Shown here piece after piece: positions 41,831 through 53,010 of a stretch of DNA of 64,000 bases (positions within the stretch are counted from its first letter, which is position 1; each line of letters begins with the position of its first letter). Location of the stretch: contig OY756147.1 in assembly GCA_963576785.1 (NCBI GenBank), positions 1,984,001 to 2,048,000 on the forward strand, in the 5' to 3' direction. Position numbers and translations under genes: made by a program. This stretch comes from Chlorophyllum brunneum (lineage: Eukaryota > Basidiomycota > Agaricomycetes > Agaricales > Agaricaceae). The notes under the pieces were generated by a model that was not told the DNA's origin, ran no database searches, and was given only the letters and a program-made list of their open reading frames with translations.

Positions 41831-43264
41831 TCAAAAATCAATAGATGGCGGGGGTTTTCGGTAGCTCATAGGCTTCTTCTTCCTCTCTTGCTCCGGCTTC
41901 GCAAACGCCATGGAGCGATCCCAACCAGCGTACCCTCTTCTCGTACTCCACAATTTACTCGCATCGTCTGCTTCAGAACCACTACCAATAGAACCACCGT
42001 GTTGAATATGCCATGAGGACTGTACCATCATCACACTTGGCTTCTTCCTCGTACAACCACCAAACCCGAATCCTTCAAGAGCACTTGAACCGTGCTCCTC
42101 GGGACTCTCCACGATAACGCACAACGGCTTCTGTGACGGGTCCTTGGGAATACACGAAGCTGGAATAACGATGGGAGGAGAAGGTGGTGGTGGTGATTGT
42201 GGCTTCGCCGCCTTCTCCTTCTCCTGACGTTTAGCACGATGAGGCGATAACGCGCCCATAGAATCACGACTACCCACGATCTTGCCCACATTTGCTTTCT
42301 TGGGACGCGGAATGACCGTGCCAGCAACTGCAACAGGGGAAAGGCCTATTGGGTGATCGTTCTCGGAGATCGCCTCGGAGTTTTTTGTGAGCTTCTGGTC
42401 GGGAAACACGAGATGAGCGGGTACATCCTCTCCCAACATCTTACGAAGCCTATCCATCTTCTGCAAACGAACATTTGACGGCGACGGGATATGAAATGAT
42501 GGCTCGGAAATACAATCTCCAGGTTGACCGGAGGTAGAATGGCGAGCGGGACGTAGCGTAAACCTCATGTCGTTCGGTGAGTTTGTCGTAGAAGGGGTGT
42601 CGTCAAGGGAGTTAGAACGTGTGTGTGGATTAATGAGCCTGAACTTCGCAGAAGCTCGGGAAGGAGATGGAGATGGAGCAGGTGACGAAGAGGAGCTAGT
42701 GGGAGATGGAGGAGTAACGGCAAGTCGTAGGACAGGAGCCTGGGTATCGTCTGCCAATCGACTGGAAGAGGAGGATTTGAAGTGGAGAGAGCCCTTGCGC
42801 GAAGGTGAAGGTGTCGAAGGCCTTCCCTCAAACGACGCGCTTGCAGCGTATGGATGAGAGTAATACGAGCAGCTGGAAGAGGACCTGGAGTAGTATGAAT
42901 CCGTGGGGGAGTCGGAAAGGACAGGGGAAGGGGCCTCGTTTCGTGGAGGAAGTTCAATATGTACTGGCCCTAGAAAATGAAACCACAAACAAAAAAAGAG
43001 TGACTTGTTAGCTTGTGTTCAACGCGTGGTGGAACAATGACTGTTGGATGGAAGGAAGGTGGAAGAAAAACTGTGCCTACCTAGAATGCTGACAATGTCC
43101 GTATCTAATAGATGCGGGGTGGCGCCTAGAATCTGACCAAGTTTCTTCGTCGATTTACGCAGCTGGGCACGTTGCCCCAATGTCAATGTATTACTGGTAG
43201 GGGGTGGCGGCGGGAAGACAACGGAGTTAGTAGCCGTAGAAGGTAGCGACACGAGGGACTCCAT
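41831..43264 (-). CDS. Ser/Pro-rich hypothetical protein
   Basis: Two exons, 43264-43081 and 42969-41831, give 440 residues in phase. The N-terminal ~60 residues (LTLGQRAQLRKSTKKLGQIL, then LLDTDIVSILG) look folded and helical. The remainder is low-complexity: Ser-rich clusters, SPSPSRAS-type repeats, PPPPSPP, and basic patches. Short conserved-looking islands are KMDRLRKMLGEDVPAHLVF near the middle and the C-terminal KKKPMSYRKPPPSIDF. I recognise no domain. Composition suggests a regulated, phosphorylated cytosolic or nuclear scaffold, but that is inference. Confidence 0.75.
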
Positions 43265-43905
43265 GGTAGTCAAGCAGTATGAACGGTCACTCGGGAGGTG
43301 AAATGAGGGGAATGAACTATTAAGAGTCGTCGACGCCCGTGCGAGAAGGTAAGCTTATTGATAGAAGAATCGTAAATGAAGAAGAGATTTGGAAGAACCA
43401 GAGTTATATCGCACTAAAGGCGGATGTTGCTTTGGCGGCACGTAACCGGTCGTCAGACAGTGGGACGGGGATAGACGATGACGCTAGAGGGCTCCAGAGA
43501 CCTAACGTCGGTAAACGGTGGTAATCCGCGGTAGGCCCTGCCATGGAGGTATCAGTATACATACTCTCCAGGAAACAAAAAGGAGTATGGCAGGCATCAA
43601 GAAGCCGCATCACATGAGAATGAGCTAATGCTGTAGCGTGTCAGGTTACATTCTTATGTTGTTGCCTCTAATTGTGTTGCAGAAGTGCTGAGAGCGAGAG
43701 ACAATAAGCTTGTGTGAAGGGTTGTGACATGTGCGGTAAATATGGAAGAGAGACACACGTGCAAATATACTCAACTAGGTCGACATCATTTTGTGGTTGC
43801 GAAAAGTACAGGACGCTAATTAAACATGGTATACTACATACTAGACATCTCAGTCGTGGACTAGCTTCGATAACTACTACGAAGATAAGCTACAAAATAG
43901 AATAA
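43265..43905. other. Intergenic
   Basis: Promoter side of the Ser/Pro-rich gene and terminator side of the hydrolase gene; no further feature seen. Confidence 0.5.
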
Positions 43906-45264
43906 TTAATAGAACCCGAACATCCTTCCAATTACGTCCTGGACCCCTTCCAGGCGACCGATATCATGATTACCAGCGTTTGTCTTGAGCATTGCTACCC
44001 GGCGCCCACCCTGTTTTGGATCAACAAATTCCTCCAGGGTCCCAAATCCACCGATTACGGTGGTTTTGACAATAGCGCTCCGGTGCTCGGCTCTGACATC
44101 TTGCTGAGCCACATATTCATCCCAGCTGTGCCTAGACATGGTGTTCGCTGGCAGACCAGGGGCAGAAGGGAGGTGTGGATCAAGGAAGGTATCAAATAGG
44201 ATGCTGGTGTGTGTATGGGGTATATCCCAGTCATCTACTCCATGGGCAAGAAGAACCGACGTTTTGACTTGAGGAACCAGCGTAAGGGTATCAAACCGAT
44301 GTTTAAGCGACCATGACAGTAGACCTATCGGCAATGATCAGACTGTAGTATCGCATCGAGTACTAGAAATGATACTCACGTGGTCCAAATGGTATCAAAG
44401 AAAGAGGTTTCATGAGTGGTAGACAGCCGAGTAAATAATAGTGATCCATCAACTTTCGGATCGATGAGAATGCTGACATTAAAACAAGGCCCCTAGGTTC
44501 GATACCGTCCCTAGCGAGGTCTGCAGTGAGCAAACTAGCGATCGCAGTCCCTAAGCTGTGCCCTACAATGAGGACATCTTGAGGTTTCGCGCCTTGCATC
44601 ATGAGGTAATCCCACGCTGCCCGGGCGTCTCTAGCCACGCCCTCTACGGTCGGCTGTCCAGCGCTGTCTCCAAAGCCACGGTAGTCCACAGCAAAAATAT
44701 TGGCATCCAAACGAGCGGTCAAGCCAGTATAGACAGTAATACGAACGGGAAGGGCGCGGGTACCAGTGTTGCCATGAAGGAAGAGGATAGTCGGTCTAGT
44801 CTCCAGAGCACGGGGTATATTAGCGTGTTGGTGGTTTCGCGAGTGTGAAAGGACGGGTGCTTTGCGATGGATGGAATCCGCGAAGATAAACCACGCTCCA
44901 AGAGTGGTATTATCCGAACTTTGAAGCTTCATATTCACTGTTTTCCCCGCTTCATTGAAAGTCAGTCAGATGCTCCATGTCACAGTAGCTGATACACTCA
45001 CGAGCCAAACCATAATCTTCAGGATGGTCGAACTTGGTGTACCCAAAGAAGTCAATATGATGTGCATATGTTATGCTTTCATGATATAACAATATGGAAA
45101 ATGAGCGCCCGCCGAAAATTTTCGATGCGAGATACTCACTATGTTTGCACGACCGGAACCATCACAAGAGAGACGATCAGAATGTACGACAAGCCTAGCC
45201 CCAGTAATCCGAGCACAATGGCCTTGGAGAGGCCATGCTGCAGGGAGCTCGGCTGCTTGGTCAT
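43906..45264 (-). CDS. Alpha/beta hydrolase, ABHD12/13-like membrane-anchored lipase
   Basis: Exons 45264-45140, 45075-45002, 44949-44380 and 44324-43906 give 395 residues with all phases matching. The N-terminus has a hydrophobic anchor (IVLGLLGLGLSYILIVSLVM, about residues 16-35). The catalytic fold shows the oxyanion motif FLHGNTGTR, nucleophile elbow VGHSLGTA (Ser), YRGFGDSAG, the acid in HGVDDWDIP and the His in NAGNHDIG. LGAWF after a short N-terminal beta region is typical of ABHD12-like proteins, which act as lysophospholipid or monoacylglycerol lipases on internal membranes in animals; the fungal substrate is unknown. No defect is visible. Confidence 0.87.
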
Positions 45265-45767
45265 GGCGGAATGTAAGGAAGAATAGCGAGGCTAAATGAA
45301 TTTATGAATCCGGTGCGTCATGATCACCACCGCGATCAGTTTGGACTAGTGATGGTTGTTGTCGTGGCACAAGACCAGAGTTTACCAGAATCCGGTTGGT
45401 GGTCTTTGTTTGCTGACGTGTCGGATCTTCTAGGAATACTATGTTTAGGTTTCTCTCGATCGATGTTTTTGAAAAATACCTGCCGCTGCGAGTTTGGCTC
45501 ATTGTTGCCGTAGAGGACATGCCATTTCCCTGGAAGTTGTGAATTTCGTAAAGAATTATGCCATTGGTGGTGGAGCACAAGGGAAATGCCGAAAACGTCT
45601 GCTTTTGGTTGTTAGGGCCGAAAATACGTGGGTGCTGATGATATCTATCGCAGTCAAAATGCAATAATATAACTACATTGATGATGATAAAGATAAAAAC
45701 AGAACTGAATACTAATACAACATCAGATGAAATTCGAAAACCAAGGCTGAAACAGAAAGTCAATGGT
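45265..45767. other. Intergenic
   Basis: Half-kilobase spacer between two minus-strand genes. The long frame at 45916-45302 overlaps the F-box gene out of frame and is hydrophobic, but there is no sign of selection. Confidence 0.5.
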
Positions 45768-47469
45768 TCACCGGTACTGGAGAGCAGTAGCAGTATAAAA
45801 ACGATCAAACTCAGGATCATTGAATATTCCACCAGGACAAAACTCTGCCTCCGCTTCGGTGTCAAACTCCATCTCCTCGTCCTCCTCTCCGTCGTCCAGC
45901 TCCAACACTTGAACATCTAAACGCTTCAATGGCACTGAGCCTCTCCTCTGCCTAGCACCATCTACAAAAGCAATGACAGAATGACATTGAGAGGCTCGCT
46001 CTGCGTCAACATTCTTGAGATTCAGACTTTCGAGACGTGGGCAGGGACAGATGATAGAGTTATCGAGAGTGTTGAGGGAAGAAGGTACAAGTGAAGGAAC
46101 AGTCTCTTCGAGATCCATATTCGAGAAAGCCAAGTTTTTGAGGTGTTGCAAAGAATTTAAGAAAGCATTCAGAGAGCGTTTTTGGGTCTTGACAGAGGAT
46201 AACGAGAGGGAGGTAAGCGAAGGGAACACAGCACGAATAGGAGATGATGTCTTCTGCTCATACTCGCCAAACTCGCCCGTGCCAAGATAAGCGAGAATAG
46301 GACCAATATCAGCCTCATCCGGATCGGCGATGTGCGTCCCATCTTCAAGAACGAACGTGCGGGTATTAGGTGCGTTCAACAACTCGAGAATGGTTTGGCA
46401 CTCCGATAAATCGCGGTAACCAAGGCTTAGGTTCCTGAGATGGGGAAGGGGGATAGGCTGGCAATCGTGATGAACAAGCGTGGCATCATCATCTAGGTCA
46501 GTCACCAGCGGACCCGAACCCAAAATGGTCAACGTCTCAAGCTGCGAACTCGACGCTAGAATCTGATGAAACTCTTCTAGAGACGGCCGTACATCGCGGC
46601 AATGGTAATCGAGCTCCAGAGTTGCCAGACTGGCATTAGCGCGTCGGGCCAATAGTTCCCCTAGGACAGACCATTCTACATGGACTCCTTGTAGTTTAAG
46701 GTGGCGGAGACTAGGGAGAAGATTGTCGAAGTTCTGGATGGGAATGGTATGTTGATCGAAGGAGAAAAGGGGTGAGGCCTTCATGTTTTGGGGGTAGAAT
46801 TCGGGGGAGTAGCTGACATACTCGTTGCAACGTGATAGGGCAAGGGACTCGAGTCGTGGTGCGCCATAGGACATAATGATAGGGTTAATCTGACCGAGTG
46901 CGACAAACATGGGGGCCCACACGTCGGTAAGGATCTCAAGTGATCTCCACCGTTGAATATGAGGGAGCAGGAAACTCGTGGCCTCCAACATGTGAGGAAC
47001 GTTAAACGCAGGCGAGTACACGCCGTCTCCACAATGTAATAGCGAGCTATTAAACAATTCAGATTACCTCACAAATCGAACAAAGTTCAACACGGACATA
47101 CCCAGGTTCAAAATCCCCAAAATCCCATTCCGGATCTCGAGCATCAATGAGAATATCGAGAGGATACATTTGCGAGCGGGAAAGATAGAGACTGAGGAAC
47201 GAAGTATCGAGATAACTCCGACCACAACCATCTTCCACAACCATCTCCAACGTAATACACAAACTCGTCCACAGCGCAGGTGTATTGATGGCAATATACC
47301 TCCAATACCGACTAACGCAAGAAACCACAACTGGCACTTTGACAGAAGCCGTATCAAAAGCCGGGCGGTAGAGCGAGTATTGGCTAAACGAGTTATCCTC
47401 CTCTCCATGAGTAGCCAGTGTGAATATGTGCGCAAGTAGCTCGACCGGCAAGCTATTCATCCCAGCCAT
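45768..47469 (-). CDS. F-box protein with leucine-rich-like C-terminus
   Basis: Exons 47469-47102 and 47046-45768 encode 548 residues. The N-terminal F-box reads LPVELLAHIFTLA followed by CVSRYWRYIAINTPALWTSL, the common agaricomycete arrangement that recruits SKP1 of the SCF ubiquitin ligase. The rest consists of irregular leucine-rich segments (LPSLRHLKLQGV, LPHLRNLSLGYRDL, FPSLTSLSLSSV, CPRLESLNLKNV) probably forming a solenoid for substrate binding. The C-terminus is acidic (DDGEEDEEMEFD). These F-box families are large and fast-evolving in mushrooms; the target is unknown. Confidence 0.87.
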
Positions 47470-48690
47470 TGACAGAGTAGCGTGAACGAGGAGTGTTTGA
47501 AGTCAACGAGTGGGAAATGGGAGAGAGAGAAAGATGTAAAGTGCCGCCGACCTGCGGCACCCGGCACAAGGTTTAAGTAGCGAGGGTTCGCTTTTTGTTT
47601 CGCAGTTACACCCTAGAACAAAAAGAAACCGGATGACGCAGATCACTCAACTCTATATCGGGGTTGACAGGCTTTCCCTACCGAAGACATGGGCTTATTG
47701 TTGTGAAGACACGATACGCCGTGTGAAATTTCCACAGAAGCCATTCGCAATGACTCAGGGCTTTGAGAAACCTGATGGGTTAAGGGACAACTCTGTTTAA
47801 TTGTCCTCATTAAATCGGGGAGACCCAGGCCACCAATGTGTGTGTACTGTATATGCGTGTGGTTTATTTCGTAAACGTCTACAATGGGTGAAAGACGGCA
47901 AAATAGATAATCAGTAAGAGTTTTAAAAGCTTAACTGGGGTATTCGTATTCTGGATCATTTTAACAGCTGTCTGCACAGACTGAAACGATTGCCCATGTC
48001 TAGGCCAAATGTGGTGAACAACAAAGGAACCACCGAAATTGGATTTAACAATCAATCTCGCTCACGTGGCTGTCAGGGAAACGTTACCAAGTGTTACTTA
48101 CTACCCACACAAACATACGAAAAGGTTTACTGAGTATAAGAGGGGTCCTAAGTATAAGACCAAAAGCTGAACGTCTTGACAACAGTATGCGTCGCTACTT
48201 CCACCAAGATTTTCTGGGGGTGCCAACGCAATTCTGAGAAACCTACACGGCGATCCCGGACTGTTCATTCTGTACCTGGCTTCCCACTCGAGAAAAGGGG
48301 CGATCTGGCTCAAAGTTCAAACGTACAACCCCCACTTTTCAATCAACCACCAGCTCAACATAGAAATAGTACCTTGTCGCAGAGGCCCTCGCGACCAAAT
48401 TGCCGAGGATCCGCCTTGTAGGCCAAATTCTCAGAGAAAAAATAATAATTACATACTACACTCAGTCCAATGATGCAACAAAATACGATTACAATTGATA
48501 GACGGAGGTAAAAGGCTACATAATTAGATCGTCACAGAAGACATAAATAAGGCCACAGGAGATAGACACGCACACCAGGTGTACAGAAAACCATTACAGG
48601 GAAAAAAAGAGATACAATCCATGCAAGAGAAAAGCATATAATGATATAGAATTACAGAAAAAAGTTACGGGACCCGCTCTCATACCGTCG
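47470..48690. other. Intergenic
   Basis: No gene recognised in 1.2 kb; short frames lack support. Confidence 0.5.
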
Positions 48691-51600
48691 CTATGGTGAG
48701 GTGGCTAATCCATTCATTTTCATATACGCAGGGCTGTTGTATCCTGGCGCAGCAGGAGCAATCACGTTCCCACCATTGCTCTGTCGATCACCACCTGATG
48801 AAGGCGGCTGTTGCGTCGGTTGCGTGCCAGGTGCCTGCTGTTGATGCTGAGGTCCGGGAGGGATATTAAAATCGGATGAGAAAAGATGGTTGACATCAAC
48901 CCCTCCATCACTAAAGAGGGCCATCATGTCCCCATGCGACATATACAGCTGGGCGTCCTCTTGTATCATATCCATTCCCATGCCGCCAGACGTACCAAGG
49001 AAAGCCGAGGACGCGCCTTGTGGCGAGAGATTAGTACCGTTAAATTGGACTTGTGACGACATCTGAGCTGCCGACGAACCTGACGTCGTAGGAGTGGTCG
49101 AGAAGGATGGAGCGGGTTTTGTGGGTTCGGCGTTAAAGAATTCGGAAGGTGAGAATGCTTCGGGACTACTATGGTGGGAAGGCGAATCGGCACTGTGAGT
49201 GGATCTCGGTGCTGAAGGCGCCTTTTTGCGGATAGGCCGTATCCAGGCTGGGCGCGATGAGGGTGAGGGGGTGCCGTCCTGTCTTGCACCGTTCGTGGGA
49301 TCCAGGGGTATTTGGGTTACTACAAACGGGGTGTATGTATAAGCGTCGTTTCACAGACAGATAGTTATCAAGAACACTCACGTCGACAGAACTCTTCCAT
49401 AAGATCACCCGAACGCAGACCACAGACATAACGACCACTGAATCGTCGCAAGAGTCCAATACAAGAACGAAGCGCATCCAAACCGGGAGGTATCAGGTGC
49501 TGCAACGTCTCTGTCTTGCAACAGAGCAGAATGGCAACGAGTGTACGACCAGCTTGAGTCAGTTGGTGGATCACATGTACACCGTCTGATTAATGTGCTC
49601 AGTATGTTATATAAAAATAGCAAAGGTAAAAACTCACAATAGGTCATGAGGCCCTTCTTCGCAATGTTGACATGTGCCGCAATAATCTGGAGAGCAGAGT
49701 TATGTGCGGCGACGAGGGCCTCTTTCTCCGCATCAGTCTGTTCTTCCTCGTGGAGCCCGTTCGTCCTCTCTGCGAGATATTCGGAAAATCGATGTCGATA
49801 AATCAACAATCGCACAAAGTTTTCGGCGCAATACAGTCGCTCTGCCTGCGTCACACGAATGGTATCTTCGCTAGCCAACGTCTCAGGAAAGTGTGCCCAA
49901 AAAGTTGGGATATCACGATGGATCTCGTCAAGCAGTGCTTCCTCTTCTCGCATGGGCTTAAACTTCCGTACTCCATGAAGAACGTTTGTCGCGCGCAACA
50001 AGAACGAATTTGAATCATCAGATTGTCGAGCAGGTGGGACATCCAAAACCGATTCGAGTACGACCATAATCCGCAAGGAAACAACAAAGGCACTCAACCT
50101 GCACTCGGTTCCAGGTGGTGGCGTCCCAATCGATTCTCGTGTGATGAACTCGTCATCCACAGGCGATGGCTCGGCAACATCACAATCTCTCAGGCGAAGC
50201 GTCGAAGGCCTTCCAAAATGGGCACTGAGCTGTTTGTCCCAAATGTAGACGCACCAAAATGTGCGTTTCCGGACCTCATCTTCAATGGGGTCGAAAAAGT
50301 CATACGTATCTGCGGAGCGGTGGAGTCCTGCATCTATGCACATAGTGACGGCTTCGGCAAGTAGCGCAGCGGCTCTGGAAATGCGTCCGAGGCCAACCGC
50401 GTAAACCGCTGCGATAAGATTGGCTTGGATATTGTACAGCGTAGGTCGGTCCGATGTAGGAAGAGTCCGGAGGCGACTAAAGAGGTCGAACCAATGAACA
50501 CCAGCGGATATACTGTCGTTGGGATTTGCTCGCACGCGAGGATCATCCATGTGGCGTGACGCGAGACAACAAATAGCGACAATGAAGGCAGCGAAACCCG
50601 GTTCTCCCCATTTCTGTGGTTCGCCGTATTCCTATGAGAGGTAAAGGGATGGAAAGGAAAGGAGGGGTTGTAAGATTAGAATTCGAACGGTTATTTGTGG
50701 GGGACCTACGGCCAAAAACGTGGGAACGTGGAGGAAAGGAAGAATATAATACGACGTTGATAGATAACATTGCACCAGGCTGTCGAAATTGTGAGTAAAA
50801 CTGGCGAAAATAATACTACAGTCTGATACATACCTGTCCATCAGCTCTGGAGCAATGTAGGAGGTGATGAGTTTCCACAGCGTTTGAGGGTTCATATCCG
50901 TGCGACGTAAAGACCGGTTTGGGAACCAATCAGCATTACTAGCATTTGCCATCTTGTCGTTTGCATTAGCGGAGGATGATGATTCGGGATGTGAGCGAGG
51001 ATCCATCGTTACGCGATTTTGAGCCGGCGTATGTCGCTCAACCAAAAGATCTAGAACAGGGAAACCCGAAGTTTCACCCTGCCATCGCGTGCAACCTTCG
51101 TCATCAAAGTACATGTAAGAAGCCGTTAGGGACATCCTTGAAGTAGCTTCAGCCAGCTGATCCGGATTCTGGATTTGGCCATGCGACCCATAAGAACCTC
51201 CGAAGAAAGATCCAAAGGAGGTTTGTGGGCTGTGTGTCCTCTCCTCATGGTTTGGGTCGCGAGTGAAATGTGCCGAGGGTCCCGTTAAGGGGAAAACATG
51301 CAGGGATGGTGGAGGAACACCTGGTGGTATCCCAGCAGGATGCACAAACGGGGCAACTGGGCTCGATGTGGATTCCGTTGAACCGTGCGTCGTGGAATTC
51401 TGCGGTAAAACCCCTCCAGCGGTAAAGACAGCAGGTGGAATGGCCTGAATAAGCGTCTCCAAGTGGTGCATGCGGTCTTCCAGGGTCGCTGTACGTCTAA
51501 TGGACAAAAACAGGATGAACGATAAGATAAATGAGTCAAGATCCGATGAATGCCATACTTTGATTTGTGTGGGTGGGTTCTCTTCCCTGGCTCCTCGAAC

Positions 51601-51907
51601 GTACAGGCAGAGTTTGCCGTGAGGCATGCTTGGCATGGATGTCCTTCATCACATTTGATCCTTCTCCGCCTGTAAAACGTCTCAGAGTGCATACTGGGAT
51701 CCTACGCTCAGTGAAGAAGCTCACCGACATCGGTCACACGCTCTGGAGGCGAACAGATCGACCTATAAGCCTAACACACAAAGGTCACTATGCAAAGCAG
51801 CCAACGCACCTGCTGAGCTTGAACCGCCGTTCTTTAAGTATCGAAGAGGAGGACACGGACTGGCTTTGTTGCTGTTCCTGGGTATCTTGGGTCGTAACGG
51901 GGGGCAT
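48691..51907 (-). CDS. Zn2Cys6 fungal transcription factor with Fungal_trans domain
   Basis: Starts [17 protein letters not shown] at 51907. The binuclear zinc cluster is split over three exons: KLSR, then an 18-nt microexon coding ACDRCR, then [16 protein letters not shown] and [10 protein letters not shown], giving all six cysteines (C-x2-C-x6-C ... C-x2-C-x6-C). A linker helix ([16 protein letters not shown]) may dimerise. The middle homology region (Fungal_trans) begins near the segment [17 protein letters not shown] and includes [40 protein letters not shown] and [17 protein letters not shown]. The C-terminal ~240 residues are Gln/Pro/Ser/Gly-rich, probably an activation region, ending at 48691. 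About nine exons and roughly 900 residues. Related proteins regulate carbohydrate or secondary metabolism; target genes are not apparent. Confidence 0.88.
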
Positions 51908-53010
51908 GATGGTGGGTTAGAGTCAAGGAGTAAACTGCAGCACTGAATTTAAGAATAGCAACAAACAAGTGCAGATTCAAGTTAACATCTGCAAGGCAAC
52001 CGAATTTGCCCGATAAGCACATGCCTTATATGGTCTTTTCCTGCCCTATCGATCGGCCGCAGTGGTCCTTCGAAAGAATATGATTGCCCTTTGAACCGCA
52101 ACAAACTCCTAACACGCTCTCTATCTCAGCTTCTAGTCCGCTGACTCACATCGAAATCAGTCCATCGCATGGCTGTACTCTGGACACCCCCCTGCCCCCT
52201 AAGATTTTTAGCCCTAATCTACTAATTGGGATAAGCGTGACGTCTCATCATTAGCCGGCATTCGGGTCCTTTCTTCCCGAACCACAATCTAAACACATTT
52301 TCTCCGCGGCTTGTTCACTTTTTCCCAAGTTGGTCTCGCACCTCCCAGAAAACATCATTTTAAGCTTTTTCTCGAAGCGAGAGATTGTGCCTGTCGATGG
52401 GACAATGGGTGAGTTCAAAGAGCCTGTGCGGGCGCCCCCATCTCGGTAAACTCCGCTCTATGTTCATGTCATCAATGATCTCATGGGACGGAGCGCTCAG
52501 CACTTGGCACCTGCTTGGACACTTGTCACCTTGAAGCTTCACTTGGCGATCTGACCCAGATCCACAACCTCATTTCGGCTAACGAGGGTCATCTGACTGA
52601 ATCAACACCTTCCTTGCCATGAATAAATATGCATTTTTGACAAGGTATATAATGTAAGAACACCATAATCAAGAAGGAGGAAAAGTAACAACCAAGGAAG
52701 TTAATCCGAGACCATCCGATGTTGCGACAAAAATAAGCGCGGGACAGTAGGTGATGTGAGAAATAAAATAATCAACATAACTAATCCGAGGTATATAACG
52801 AGCGGATGAGAAGAAGAGAGAACAGAAAAAGAAAAAGAACGTGGTATGAAATTAGATGACATTCCAAATTACATATCAGCACACCATTCAACGAATAAAA
52901 AAATAAAAAGTTCACTGTGAGAATCAAATAGACTTTGAAAAGAAAAAAAAAATCAATAACAGAAATCGAAATTGAAGCAACCACAACATCTCTTCGATTT
53001 AACCAATCTA
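51908..53010. other. Intergenic
   Basis: Upstream region of the transcription factor and 3' side of the P4-ATPase gene. No gene recognised. Confidence 0.5.

Noticed and set aside
45302..45916. 204-codon minus-strand hydrophobic frame
   Set aside because: It overlaps the 3' end of the F-box gene in another frame, with no recognised features.
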